Shown: in pieces, positions 37,339 through 46,595 of the stretch
Layout of the letters: the number at the start of each line of letters is the position of its first letter
Position numbering within the stretch: position 1 is the first letter of the stretch
Source of the DNA: Rhizobium sp. CB3090
Lineage (GTDB): Bacteria; Pseudomonadota; Alphaproteobacteria; Rhizobiales; Rhizobiaceae
Reading direction: 5' to 3'
Assembly: GCF_029714285.1 (NCBI RefSeq)
Contig: NZ_CP121663.1
Span: forward strand, 1,240,001-1,304,000
Length of the DNA: 64,000 bases
Translations under genes and position numbers: made by a program
The notes under the pieces: generated by a model
Database searches by the model: none
Told to the model about the DNA's origin: nothing
The model's input: only the letters and a program-made list of their open reading frames with translations

Positions 37339-37375
37339 ATTGGAGTTGCTCCAATTTTTAATACATTATAATACA
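37339..37375. promoter_or_regulatory. putative GntR operator region
   Basis: ATTGGAG-TTG-CTCCAAT (37339-37355) is a perfect 7-base inverted repeat. TAATACA occurs twice with a ten-base period (37359-37365 and 37369-37375). Both lie between the divergent ATPase and GntR genes, 20-60 bases before the ATPase start, a fitting place for operator and promoter. Confidence 0.45.
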
Positions 37376-37473
37376 GGCTATCAACGTGAAGAGTTCCCCT
37401 TGTGTGGCGGCAAAGGGGAACGCTATTCCAAAGCAGCCCTGCTCGGTGGTCTTTTCGACCCAATGGAAAAACG

Positions 37474-38196
37474 ATGAACCTGATACGGAACAACCCGGTG
37501 GCGATGTACCTGCAGATCGCAGATCGTCTTCGTACCGAGATTACCGAAAGGACCTACGAGCCCTCCGGGCGGCTGCCGTCGGAATCGCAGATCATGGCCC
37601 GCTTCAATGTCAGCCGCGTCACCGTCCGCCTGGCGCTCGAACAGCTCGACAAGGACGGGCTGATCGAGCGCCGGAAAGGCAAGGGCACTTTCGTGGCCGG
37701 CAAGCAAGTGCGTCATCAGATCGATACGTTGCGTAGCTTTCACGAGTCGCTGAAAGTCCAGGGCTTCGACGCCATGATGCGAATCGTCGAGCTGAGCGCC
37801 ATTGAAACGCCGCAAGCTTTTAGGTCGCTATTCGGAGCGCAATGCACACTTCTTGAGCGGCTCCATGTGGTGAATGACGAGCCAATTGCATTGGGCCGAA
37901 GCATCTTGCCGGCATTCATGTCTGCCCTGGAGCCCGAAATCGCCGAGCAGCAACCGACTTATGCGCTTCTCAAAGACAAAGCCGATGCCAACATTGTCTC
38001 CGCCGAAATTGAGATCGGCGCGCGCGCTGTCTCGCATCGGATAACGTCACTAATAGGAGCAACGGGAAATGCGGTCCTGCTCGTGCTCGAACGAACATCG
38101 TATTTCGATAACGGCGCTTGCGCCGAGAGATCGGAATTCTTCATTCGACCGGAACGCTATAAGTTTGTCCTCGGCAACCGAATGTCCAATTTCTGA
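37474..38196 (+). CDS. GntR/HutC-family transcriptional regulator
   Basis: 240 residues from ATG 37474. N-terminal GntR winged helix (YLQIADRLRTEITERTYEPS, GRLPSESQIMARFNVSRVTV, RKGKGTFV). C-terminal UTRA ligand domain (~90-240), with VNDEPIALGRSILPAF and CAERSEFFIRPERYKFV. Probably represses the divergent SsuABC-hydrolase operon until its substrate or product binds. Confidence 0.9.
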   Translation: MNLIRNNPVAMYLQIADRLRTEITERTYEPSGRLPSESQIMARFNVSRVTVRLALEQLDKDGLIERRKGKGTFVAGKQVRHQIDTLRSFHESLKVQGFDAMMRIVELSAIETPQAFRSLFGAQCTLLERLHVVNDEPIALGRSILPAFMSALEPEIAEQQPTYALLKDKADANIVSAEIEIGARAVSHRITSLIGATGNAVLLVLERTSYFDNGACAERSEFFIRPERYKFVLGNRMSNF

Positions 38197-38484
38197 GCGC
38201 TTTGCTGTTGAAGGGATCGGGTTCTTCGACTGAGCGAAATCCAACTCTTGTATTGGAAGCAAAAGGCCGCCGCTTAGCAATCGCTTCGATTAAAACACGC
38301 TCGTTAAGGCACCGAACGAGATCGCTTCGTTTGCTATTCTACGCGAGTCCAAATTGGAAACGGCTGCATCAAAGGGATCGCCTGCTGCCCGGTTCTATCC
38401 GAAACGTATCGTATCGACCTTCATCGCCGTGATCCAGGTGCTCAGAGCACTCCAAGCTGCATCGACAAAGGGCGATCCGGCGCC
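38197..38484. other. gap between GntR and LacI genes
   Basis: About 290 bases between convergent regulators. I see no gene and no strong terminator hairpin. Confidence 0.3.
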
Positions 38485-39552
38485 TTATGCGGGAGGAGTC
38501 GTGCTCTCACGCTGAATAAATCGGCTGCGGATGACATTGCGCATCTCCGGCTTTTGCTCCGACCGATCGATGGCTGCCAGCAGGAGCGCGACCGCAGCCT
38601 GACCCATTTCTTCGACCGGCTGCTCGATGGTCGAAAGCGGCGGCGAGCAGAAAGCGCAGACGGGCGAACCGTCGAAGGAGACAATCGAGAGGTCGTCCGG
38701 GATCTTCAGGCCTATACGTTGCACCCGGCTCATGAATGAGATTGCCATATCGTCGCTGGTCGCGATAACCGCGGTCGGTTTGTCCGGAAGATCGGCAAAA
38801 TCCTTAGCGGCCTGCACGCCGATTTCGAAACCTTGCTGATAATCCAGATTTCCGCCGGAGCGGACCACGGCAGATTCGGACAATCGTGCTTCCTGCAATG
38901 CCTCAACGACGCCGCCATAGCGCTCGACATCATGATAGTTGCCCTCGGGACCGGCAAGGTAGAGAAAACGGCGATGGCCAAGACGGATAAGATTGGCGGT
39001 CACCTCCCGCATAGCCTCGCGGTCGTTCGTCACCACGCTGGGCAGGCCCGCATCGCTCATGTCCAGTAGCATGGAAACGATTGGCAGCCCGGTACTGTCA
39101 AGCGAACGCCCGTCTACTTCAGGGAGTTTGGATGACAGGATGATTGCGCCGCGGACAGTTCCGCCAAATGCGAGATCCAGAATATGTCTTTCTGAAGCTT
39201 CATCACGGCCGAGATTGGCGATCATCAAGTTGTAGCCATTCTGCAGCAAGGTCTTGTTGATACTCTGCAGGACCTGCGGAATGACCTGGGAAACGCCGTA
39301 ATAGAGCGATCCTGGAAGGATGATCATGATGGTGTTGGATTTACCGACCCTGAGACCACGAGCCATGGCGTTCGGAGTATAGCCCAGCTGCTTGGCGGCC
39401 GCATCGATCTTGGCGCGCGTCTTCTCGTTGACACGTCCGGGATTGGCAAGAGCGCGGCTGACCGTGGAGATCGCGACTCCTGCGAGCCTCGCGACATCGG
39501 CCATCAACGGCCCGGATTGCTCCTCGACGGGCACATCCTTGTTATTTTTCAC
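38485..39552 (-). CDS. LacI-family transcriptional repressor
   Basis: 355 residues from GTG 39552, chosen because GGAGGAAAC lies about ten bases upstream; an inner ATG at residue 17 also precedes the DNA-binding domain. The helix-turn-helix is classical (MADVARLAGVAISTVSRALA, then NPGRVNEKTRAKIDAAAKQL, GYTPNAMARGLR). The periplasmic-binding-like effector domain ends with FDGSPVCAFCSPPLSTIEQP. It is divergent from the uptake/oxidation operon at 39774, with two palindromic operators between them. Confidence 0.92.
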   Translation of the reverse strand: MKNNKDVPVEEQSGPLMADVARLAGVAISTVSRALANPGRVNEKTRAKIDAAAKQLGYTPNAMARGLRVGKSNTIMIILPGSLYYGVSQVIPQVLQSINKTLLQNGYNLMIANLGRDEASERHILDLAFGGTVRGAIILSSKLPEVDGRSLDSTGLPIVSMLLDMSDAGLPSVVTNDREAMREVTANLIRLGHRRFLYLAGPEGNYHDVERYGGVVEALQEARLSESAVVRSGGNLDYQQGFEIGVQAAKDFADLPDKPTAVIATSDDMAISFMSRVQRIGLKIPDDLSIVSFDGSPVCAFCSPPLSTIEQPVEEMGQAAVALLLAAIDRSEQKPEMRNVIRSRFIQRESTTPPA

Positions 39553-39609
39553 TTTTTTGTTTCCTCCCCGGTGCCTGATGCGGCGGATGCTATGGCAAAT
39601 CCTCCCGTT

Positions 39610-39625
39610 TAGCAAACGTTTGCCA
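39610..39625. promoter_or_regulatory. LacI-type operator O1
   Basis: TAGCAAACGTTTGCCA has a perfect 12-base core, GCAAACGTTTGC, with the central CG typical of LacI/GalR sites. It is 58 bases before the repressor GTG. Confidence 0.7.
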
Positions 39626-39668
39626 AAAATCGCTTGCATCTGGGAACGACTGGGCTACTATCATGCTA

Positions 39669-39684
39669 TGGCAAACGATTGCCA
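39669..39684. promoter_or_regulatory. LacI-type operator O2
   Basis: TGGCAAACGATTGCCA shares the TGGCAA/TTGCCA arms and central CG of O1, and its centre is 59 bases away. It lies 90 bases before the isomerase start. The pair could allow looping and control of both divergent promoters. Confidence 0.7.
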
Positions 39685-39773
39685 AATAATAATGTATTGA
39701 AATTATTACGGATTATTTGCTGCGGAACACGTACCGCAGGCGATGATCCCTACCTTGGGAAACGGACAGCATC

Positions 39774-40727
39774 ATGAGCTCGACCGAACGGCTTCGCTTT
39801 GGCGTAGATCTCGTCACCTTTTTCCATCCCGGCTTCTGGGGCGTCGAGGATTACGACGGCATCATCGCCCTTTCTCGCAGCGAACCCCGCGCCTTCTGGG
39901 ATAAGATACTCGATGCCGTTCAGGCATCCGGGGTCACCGGTGTCGAGCTGACCTTCTCTCCCTTCAACTGGCAGGATGCGACGAAAACCTATGGTTCGGT
40001 CGAAGCCTTCGCGGCCGAGCTTTCCCGGCGCGGCCTGACGCTGGCAAGCGGCTTCTTTGCCGAACTCGAGGCGGCTGGCGATTTCACCGAAGCATCGGCG
40101 CAGGCGGCCATTATCGAAAAAGCGGAGAAGTACGCCGCGTTTCTGAAGGCCTGCGGCAGTGATATCATGGTCATCGGCGCGCCGCTGCGCCAGACGCCGG
40201 GTGCCGAGCCCGTTCGATTCTTCGATTTCGAGCAGGCCCGCAAGATTGCCGATTTCCTCAACCGCCTTGGCGCAATCCTCTACGCAAAGGGCGTGAGGCT
40301 TGCCCTTCACACAGAGGCGCATTCGATTTTCGCGGCAGCGCGCGATGTCGATCTGCTGATGCTGCTGACCGATCCCGCCTACGTGCACATGTGTCCGGAT
40401 ACCGCGCATATCATCGTTGCCGGCTCCGATCCGCTGCAACTTGTGGATCGCCATCACGAACGCGTTATTATCGCTCACTGGAAGGATGCGCTGGGTGCGA
40501 TGCCTGCTGACACGGTGATCGACGAGCATATCCATGACCGCCATCGTCCTTATTTCTGCGGCTTCGGCCTTGGCCGGGTCGACTGGCCGGGCTGGGCCAG
40601 ACTGATGCGCGACCGCGGCTATGAGGGCTGGGCCATTCTCGAGCTCGACGCCGCTCCCGATCCAGTCGGCGATATCGCCAACGGGCTGACGCTCGTCAGA
40701 CAGGCGCTCTTGCCGATTTATCGCTGA
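39774..40727 (+). CDS. sugar phosphate isomerase/epimerase-like TIM barrel protein
   Basis: 317 residues, AP-endonuclease-2 (xylose isomerase-like) fold. Metal-site residues are visible in GVELTFSP, LALHTEAHSIF, MCPDTAHIIVAG, IAHWKD and EGWAILELD. First gene of an operon with a sugar importer and a GMC oxidoreductase. Proteins of this fold beside such oxidases include enzymes acting on 3-keto-glycosides, which I infer here. No signal peptide. Confidence 0.85.
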   Translation: MSSTERLRFGVDLVTFFHPGFWGVEDYDGIIALSRSEPRAFWDKILDAVQASGVTGVELTFSPFNWQDATKTYGSVEAFAAELSRRGLTLASGFFAELEAAGDFTEASAQAAIIEKAEKYAAFLKACGSDIMVIGAPLRQTPGAEPVRFFDFEQARKIADFLNRLGAILYAKGVRLALHTEAHSIFAAARDVDLLMLLTDPAYVHMCPDTAHIIVAGSDPLQLVDRHHERVIIAHWKDALGAMPADTVIDEHIHDRHRPYFCGFGLGRVDWPGWARLMRDRGYEGWAILELDAAPDPVGDIANGLTLVRQALLPIYR

Positions 40728-40786
40728 TATCAACAATCCGAAAACGAATAGCCCCGCCAAGAGGGCTTTCCTGAAGAGGTGGAACG

Positions 40787-42019
40787 ATGAAAGACGCAGT
40801 GAAAATGCTACTGACGGGAGCCGCACTCCTTGCGGCCTCCATTCCTGCCCATGCAGAAGACAAGCCGCAAGCCGAGGTTATGACCTCCTGGACATCAGGC
40901 AGCGAAGCCGCTGCCCTCGGCGTCATCAAACAGGAGTTCGAAAAGCGCGGCGGCACTTGGAAGGACTCTTCCATCGCCGGCTTTGGAGCAGCCGATGCCG
41001 CTTTCCAGAACCGTTTGGTCGCGGGCGATCCGCCAACTGCCAAGCAGGCTGTTCTCGGCCTTGCCAATACCGATTTCGTCAAGCAGGGGCTTTTGAGCCC
41101 GATCGACGATGTGGCGAAAGCCGGCAAATGGGCTGAAGTCCTGCCGAAATCGATCTACGATCTCATCTCCTATGACGGTAAAGTCTACCTCTCTCCGACC
41201 GGCGCCCATGGCGAGAGTTGGGTGTTCTATTCCAAGGATGCCTTCGCCAAGGCTGGCCTTGCCGATGAGCCGAAGAGCTGGGACGAATTCTTCTCGGCAC
41301 TCGACAAGCTGAAAGCCGCCGGCATTCAGCCCGTCGCCTGGGGCGGTCAATCCTGGCAGGAATCCAAGGTCTTCAACATGATCCTGCTGACCCAGGTCGG
41401 CATTGACAGCTTCCTCAAGATCTATGTCGACAAGGATAAGGGTGACGCCTCGACGGCGGGCGTGAAGAAGACACTCGATATTCTCGGCAAGCTCCGCGCC
41501 TATGTCGACGAGGGTGCTGCGGGCCGCAACTGGAACGACGCGACGGCCATGGTCATCACCGGAAAGGCCGGCGTGCAATTCATGGGCGATTGGGCCAAGG
41601 GCGAATTCGTTGCGGCGGGCAAGCAGTTGGGTAAAGACTACGGCTGCATGCTTGCGCCGCAATCGCCGGGCATGGTCTATGTGGCCGATTCCTTCTCCTT
41701 CCCGAAGATCGCCAACGCGGCCGCACAAAAGGGGCAGGTCCTGCTCGCAGAGGTCGCCATGGATCCGGCTGTGCAGGTCGAATTCTCGCTGAAGAAGGGC
41801 TCGGTGCCGATGCGCACCGACGTCGGCAAGTCCAAGCTCGACACCTGCGCGCAAAAAGGCCTTGAGCTGATGAGCGCCGGCAAGATCGTGCCGGATCAGG
41901 CTCTGATCCTTTCGCCGCAGCAGGCCGGCGCACTCAACGACTTCGTCGACGAGTTCTGGACCAATCCGTCCGAGGACAGCGCGTCAGGTGCGGAGAAGTT
42001 CTTCGCGATCTTCGAATAG
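40787..42019 (+). CDS. ABC sugar transporter substrate-binding protein
   Basis: 410 residues with a signal peptide (MKDAVKMLLTGAALLAASIP, cleavage after AHA). Family 1 extracellular solute-binding protein of the glucose/oligosaccharide type: EVMTSWTSGSEAAALGVIKQ, FQNRLVAGDPPTAKQAV and GVQFMGDWAKGEF. AAGAGGTGGAACG precedes the ATG. Confidence 0.9.
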   Translation: MKDAVKMLLTGAALLAASIPAHAEDKPQAEVMTSWTSGSEAAALGVIKQEFEKRGGTWKDSSIAGFGAADAAFQNRLVAGDPPTAKQAVLGLANTDFVKQGLLSPIDDVAKAGKWAEVLPKSIYDLISYDGKVYLSPTGAHGESWVFYSKDAFAKAGLADEPKSWDEFFSALDKLKAAGIQPVAWGGQSWQESKVFNMILLTQVGIDSFLKIYVDKDKGDASTAGVKKTLDILGKLRAYVDEGAAGRNWNDATAMVITGKAGVQFMGDWAKGEFVAAGKQLGKDYGCMLAPQSPGMVYVADSFSFPKIANAAAQKGQVLLAEVAMDPAVQVEFSLKKGSVPMRTDVGKSKLDTCAQKGLELMSAGKIVPDQALILSPQQAGALNDFVDEFWTNPSEDSASGAEKFFAIFE

Positions 42020-42084
42020 CCTTCCAGCGAGCCGATCGCCAGGATTGTCGATCGGCTCCGCCCATCTTTCGAGAAAGTTTGCTG

Positions 42085-42972
42085 ATGCAAGCCAAGCGCA
42101 GACGTCCCCTTGCTGCGACCTTTGCCCTGCTGCCGACATGGATCGCTGCGATCGTCGTCTATATCGGCACCATGGTCTGGTCGGTGCGCCTGTCTTTCAC
42201 GGATTCGACCATTTTTCCGTCGTCCAACTATGTCGGCTTTGCCCAATATGCCAAGCTGTTCCGGACATCGCGATGGCTCGCGTCCCTGGAAAATGTGTTG
42301 ATCTTCGGCGTTCTCTATGTCGCCGGCTGCCTTGCTCTCGGCTTCGTGCTCGCCGCAGCCCTCGATCGCAAGGTTCGCTTCGAAAGCCTGTTTCGCACTA
42401 TCTTCCTCTACCCCTATGCCATGTCCTTCGTGGTTACCGGCCTCATTTGGCAGTGGATGCTGAACCCGACCTTCGGCATTCAGGCGACCGTCAGGGCGCT
42501 CGGCTGGCAGGGCTTCGTCTTCGATTGGATCGTCAATCGCGACATGGCGATTTACACTGTCGTCTTCGCCGGCGTTTGGCAGGGCGCGGGCCTCGTTATG
42601 GTTATCGCCCTGTCGGGCATGCGCGGGATCGGCGAGGAGCAATGGAAAGCAGCCCAGATCGACGGCATTCCGGTCTGGCGCATCTATACCTCGATCATCT
42701 TGCCGCAACTCGGGCCGGCGCTTGCCGCATCGGGCATGCTGCTCTCCATGGGCGTGATCAAGACCTATGACCTCATCGTCGCGCAGACCGGCGGCGGCCC
42801 CGGCTATTCGACCGAAGTGCCGGCAAAATTCATCATGGATAATCTGTTCGAGCGCCAGAACCTCGGCTTTGCGAGCGCCGGCGCCACCGTGCTCGTGCTC
42901 TCGGTCGTCATGGCCGTGGCACCGTTTCGCTACGCGCTCCACATGCGCGCCAGAAGAAGGGGAGCACATTGA
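42085..42972 (+). CDS. sugar ABC transporter permease (MalF type)
   Basis: 295 residues, six helices, BPD_transp_1. The ATG at 42085 follows GAGAAAG. The EAA loop GEEQWKAAQIDGIPVWRIYT is typical. Its TGA overlaps the next ATG (TGATG). Confidence 0.92.
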   Translation: MQAKRRRPLAATFALLPTWIAAIVVYIGTMVWSVRLSFTDSTIFPSSNYVGFAQYAKLFRTSRWLASLENVLIFGVLYVAGCLALGFVLAAALDRKVRFESLFRTIFLYPYAMSFVVTGLIWQWMLNPTFGIQATVRALGWQGFVFDWIVNRDMAIYTVVFAGVWQGAGLVMVIALSGMRGIGEEQWKAAQIDGIPVWRIYTSIILPQLGPALAASGMLLSMGVIKTYDLIVAQTGGGPGYSTEVPAKFIMDNLFERQNLGFASAGATVLVLSVVMAVAPFRYALHMRARRRGAH

Positions 42973-43856
42973 TGGCGGCTCTTCATCCCCACGGTCCCAA
43001 ACCGTCACGGCTGACGGCAGGCCAAGTCGGGCTCTATGCCTTCCTCATCCTGTCAGCGCTCTTCTTCCTGCTGCCGCTCTATACGATGCTCGTCACCTCG
43101 CTGAAGACGATGGAAGAGATCCGCCAGGGCCGCATCTTCGCCTTCCCTGACATGATCGACTTCAGCGCCTGGAAGACCGCCTGGTCGGGAGCCTGCATGG
43201 GCACCCAATGCCTGGGCGTGCGCATCGGCTTCTGGAATTCGGTCAGGATCACCGTGCCGGCCGTAGCCATCTCCGTCTTTATCGGCGCCATCAACGGCTA
43301 CGCTCTCTCCTTTTGGCGGCCAAGGGGCTCGAACCTGCTGTTTGGGCTTCTGATGGCCGGCGGCCTCATCCCCTACCAGATCTTCCTCTATCCGCTGGTG
43401 CGGCTGCTGGCCAATCTAAGCCTCTATAATTCAGTCGCCGGCGTCGTCCTGGTGCATGTGATCTTCGGCCTGCCGCTGGTCACGCTGCTGTTCCGCAACT
43501 ATTTCGTCGCCATTCCCGAGGAGCTCTGCAAGGCGGCTCGCGTCGACGGAGCCGGTTTCTGGCGGATCTTCCTCGAGATCATGCTGCCTATGTCGGTGCC
43601 GATGATCGTGGTCGCCTCGATCTTCCAGTTTACGGGCATCTGGAACGACTTCCTGATCGGCCTCGTCTTTGCCGGGCGCGACAACCTCCCGATGACGGTC
43701 CAGCTCAACAACATCGTCAACACCACCATGGGCGAACGCGCCTACAATGTGAACATGGCCGCCACCATCCTGACCGCCGTCGTTCCGCTCGCCATCTATT
43801 TCTTCTCCGGCCGCTGGTTCCTGCGCGGTGTCGCAGCCGGCGCCGTCAAAGGGTAA
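42972..43856 (+). CDS. sugar ABC transporter permease (MalG type)
   Basis: 294 residues, six helices, EAA loop PEELCKAARVDGAGFWRIFL. The ATG overlaps the upstream stop. Partner of the preceding permease in a heterodimeric channel. Confidence 0.92.
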   Translation: MAALHPHGPKPSRLTAGQVGLYAFLILSALFFLLPLYTMLVTSLKTMEEIRQGRIFAFPDMIDFSAWKTAWSGACMGTQCLGVRIGFWNSVRITVPAVAISVFIGAINGYALSFWRPRGSNLLFGLLMAGGLIPYQIFLYPLVRLLANLSLYNSVAGVVLVHVIFGLPLVTLLFRNYFVAIPEELCKAARVDGAGFWRIFLEIMLPMSVPMIVVASIFQFTGIWNDFLIGLVFAGRDNLPMTVQLNNIVNTTMGERAYNVNMAATILTAVVPLAIYFFSGRWFLRGVAAGAVKG

Positions 43857-43860
43857 TGCC

Positions 43861-44937
43861 ATGCAGCCTGCCGTATCGGTAAAAGACCTTAAAATTGCCT
43901 ATGGCGACCATACCGTCATCGAGAAGCTCTCCATCGACATCGCTCCGCGCGAGTTTCTCGTGCTTCTCGGCCCCTCCGGCTGCGGGAAATCGACGCTGCT
44001 CAATGCGATTGCCGGATTGCAGGACATCCGCGACGGCGAGATCTGGATTTCGGGAAAGAACGTGACCTGGGAGGAGCCGAAGGACCGCGGCATCGGCATG
44101 GTCTTCCAGTCCTACGCGCTTTATCCGCGCATGTCGGTGCGCAGGAACCTGTCCTTTGGCCTGCACGTCGCCGGCTTGCCCAAGCCGGAGATCGAGGCTC
44201 GCATCGCCCGCACAGCATCCCTTCTGCATCTGGAAAATCTGCTCGATCGCCGTCCGTCGGAATTGTCGGGCGGACAGCGCCAGCGCGTCGCGATCGGCCG
44301 GGCGCTGGTCCGCGAAGTCGATGTCTTCCTGTTCGACGAACCGCTCTCGAACCTCGATGCCAAGCTTCGCAACGAGTTGCGCGTCGAGATCAAGAAGCTG
44401 CATCAGAGCCTCGGCAATACGATGATCTATGTGACCCATGATCAGGTCGAGGCGCTGACACTCGCCGACCGCATCGCCATCATGAGGGACGGCGTGATCC
44501 AGCAGCTTGCGAGCCCCTCGGAGATCTATCACCGGCCCGCCAATCTCTTCGTTGCAGGCTTCATCGGCGCACCGGCAATGAACTTCATTAAAGGCGAGAT
44601 CGCGATCAAGGCCGGCACTCCGGTCTTCGAAAGCAACGGCCTGACCGTCCGACTGAGCGACTACCCCTTTCTGGCGCCCGTCACGCCGGGTCCCGTAACG
44701 CTCGGGATCCGACCGGAACATATCGCTCCGGGAACGGGATCCCTGACAACCATCGCCGGTATCGTCTCGGTGATCGAGCCGATGGGTGCCGACACCGTTG
44801 TCTGGTTCGATTGGGCCGGGCAAAGCCTCTCCTATCGCATCATGGGCGACGCAGCACTTCAGCCCGGTGCGGCAATCGCGTCCGGTATCGATATCGCCAA
44901 GGCCTCCCTCTTCGACGCCGATGGCGTCCGTCTCTGA
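43861..44937 (+). CDS. sugar ABC transporter ATP-binding protein (MalK/UgpC type)
   Basis: 358 residues from ATG 43861, four bases after the permease stop. Walker A GPSGCGKST, signature LSGGQRQRVAIGRAL, Walker B VFLFDEPLSNLD, and a C-terminal TOBE/MalK regulatory domain (~240-358). Confidence 0.93.
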   Translation: MQPAVSVKDLKIAYGDHTVIEKLSIDIAPREFLVLLGPSGCGKSTLLNAIAGLQDIRDGEIWISGKNVTWEEPKDRGIGMVFQSYALYPRMSVRRNLSFGLHVAGLPKPEIEARIARTASLLHLENLLDRRPSELSGGQRQRVAIGRALVREVDVFLFDEPLSNLDAKLRNELRVEIKKLHQSLGNTMIYVTHDQVEALTLADRIAIMRDGVIQQLASPSEIYHRPANLFVAGFIGAPAMNFIKGEIAIKAGTPVFESNGLTVRLSDYPFLAPVTPGPVTLGIRPEHIAPGTGSLTTIAGIVSVIEPMGADTVVWFDWAGQSLSYRIMGDAALQPGAAIASGIDIAKASLFDADGVRL

Positions 44938-44954
44938 ATTATACGGAAAATTCT

Positions 44955-46595
44955 ATGTCTCAGACTATTTATGACGCGCTGGTCATCGGCTCCGGCGCCG
45001 CCGGCTCCTTTGCCGCCAGGGAATTGACCGCTCAGGGTCTTTCCGTGCTTTTGCTCGAAGCCGGTCCGGCGGTGAGCCAGAAGGATTTCGATCCGGCGCG
45101 CAAGAAACTGCCGGCCAGCAGCATCAACATTTGGGAGCGCGCACGCGCCACAATAAAGGGGCAGCCGATACAGGCGCGCGCCGCCTTTTTTACCGAACGC
45201 TTCAGCCATTTCTTCGTCAACGACCGGAAAAATCCCTATACGACCCCGAAGGATGCGCCTTTCCTTTGGATTCGCGGCCGTCAGGGCGGCGGCCGCCTGC
45301 ACAGCTTCGGCCGCGTGCTGCTGCGCTGGACGGACGACGACTTCAAGATCCACTCCAAAACAGGCAAAGGCGTCGACTGGCCCATTTCCTATGACGAAAT
45401 CGCGCCCTATTATGCCGAGGTGGAATCCAGCCTTGGCCTCTATGGCAATCATGACGGCGTCGAGACCCTACCGGATGGCGTCTATGCCCGCCCCGCAAAG
45501 CTGACGCCGGCCGAAGAAATCTTCAAGACCGAAGTGGAAGGACATTGGCCGCAGCGGCATGTCATTTCCTGGCGCTATATCGCGCCGGATGCCGAGCGCA
45601 CGCCGAAACCGCTGCGCGAGGCGCTTGCAACCGGACGGCTGACGATCCGCCATGACGCAGTCGTGCGTCGCATAACGACCGACGATCGGGGCAGCCAAGC
45701 AACGGGGGCAGAATTCATCGATCGCGTCACCGGCAAGGTCGAGACCGTGTGCGCAGCACTCGTCGTACTTTCGGCATCGCCGATCGAAAGCGTGCGGTTG
45801 CTTCTCAATTCCGCGACTCCCAGCCATCCCGAAGGACTGGGTAACAGCTCGGGCATGCTTGGGCGTTTTTTCATGGATCAATTGCCATGCTTGGCCTTTG
45901 GCTCATTTTCGAAGGCAAAAGGCTGGGCGGTCGACGACTCGGCTCCAACAGACCCTTTCTATAATCCATCCGGCGGCATCTTTGTGCCGCGTTTTGGACC
46001 CGATGACGCCGGTCGTGGCGATTTCGATTTTCAAGGCAGCATCGGCCGAGCGCCCACTTCCGATAATGAGCCCGCACGGCTGGCGTTCTTCGGCTTCGGT
46101 CGTATGCTCCCCTATGCCGACAATCGCATCACGCTGGATGCAAGACGCAAGGATGCCTGGGGGATCCCAGTGCCTCATATCCGATGCGTTATGGGCGAGG
46201 AGGAACATGCCCTGCTGCGCCGGCAGGAAGAGGTGCTAATCGACATGGTGCGTGGCGTCGGCGGCGAGCTGGAATTCATCGGCTCCCCCACGGGCCTCAG
46301 AGAAATGGGCCCTGGCGCCTTTCCCGATGCCGATCCGTTCAGCCGTTTCATGTTCCGCACGTGGTTTCGCAAGACTATGTGCATGGGTGCTGCGATCCAC
46401 GAAACAGGCGGGGCGCGCATGGGAAGTGACCGTCTGAACTCGGTGCTCAATCCCTACAATCAGCTTTGGGACGTACCCAATCTCATCGTCACCGACGCCA
46501 GCGCCTTCCCCGGCAGCGGCATTGCCGGGACTACACTCACCGTCATGGCATTAACGATTCGTGCCTGCCGAAATCTCGTCGATAGTTTCAGCTAG
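44955..46595 (+). CDS. GMC-family FAD oxidoreductase
   Basis: 546 residues from ATG 44955. The FAD dinucleotide motif is at residues ~8-17 (VIGSGAAGSF). The GMC C-terminal signature is HETGGARMG with VTDASAFPGSGIAGTTLTVM. No signal peptide is evident. GMC enzymes oxidise sugars or alcohols; rhizobial and agrobacterial relatives oxidise glycosides at C3. As the last gene of a sugar uptake operon it likely oxidises the imported glycoside, with the TIM-barrel isomerase acting on the product (inference). Confidence 0.88.
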   Translation: MSQTIYDALVIGSGAAGSFAARELTAQGLSVLLLEAGPAVSQKDFDPARKKLPASSINIWERARATIKGQPIQARAAFFTERFSHFFVNDRKNPYTTPKDAPFLWIRGRQGGGRLHSFGRVLLRWTDDDFKIHSKTGKGVDWPISYDEIAPYYAEVESSLGLYGNHDGVETLPDGVYARPAKLTPAEEIFKTEVEGHWPQRHVISWRYIAPDAERTPKPLREALATGRLTIRHDAVVRRITTDDRGSQATGAEFIDRVTGKVETVCAALVVLSASPIESVRLLLNSATPSHPEGLGNSSGMLGRFFMDQLPCLAFGSFSKAKGWAVDDSAPTDPFYNPSGGIFVPRFGPDDAGRGDFDFQGSIGRAPTSDNEPARLAFFGFGRMLPYADNRITLDARRKDAWGIPVPHIRCVMGEEEHALLRRQEEVLIDMVRGVGGELEFIGSPTGLREMGPGAFPDADPFSRFMFRTWFRKTMCMGAAIHETGGARMGSDRLNSVLNPYNQLWDVPNLIVTDASAFPGSGIAGTTLTVMALTIRACRNLVDSFS

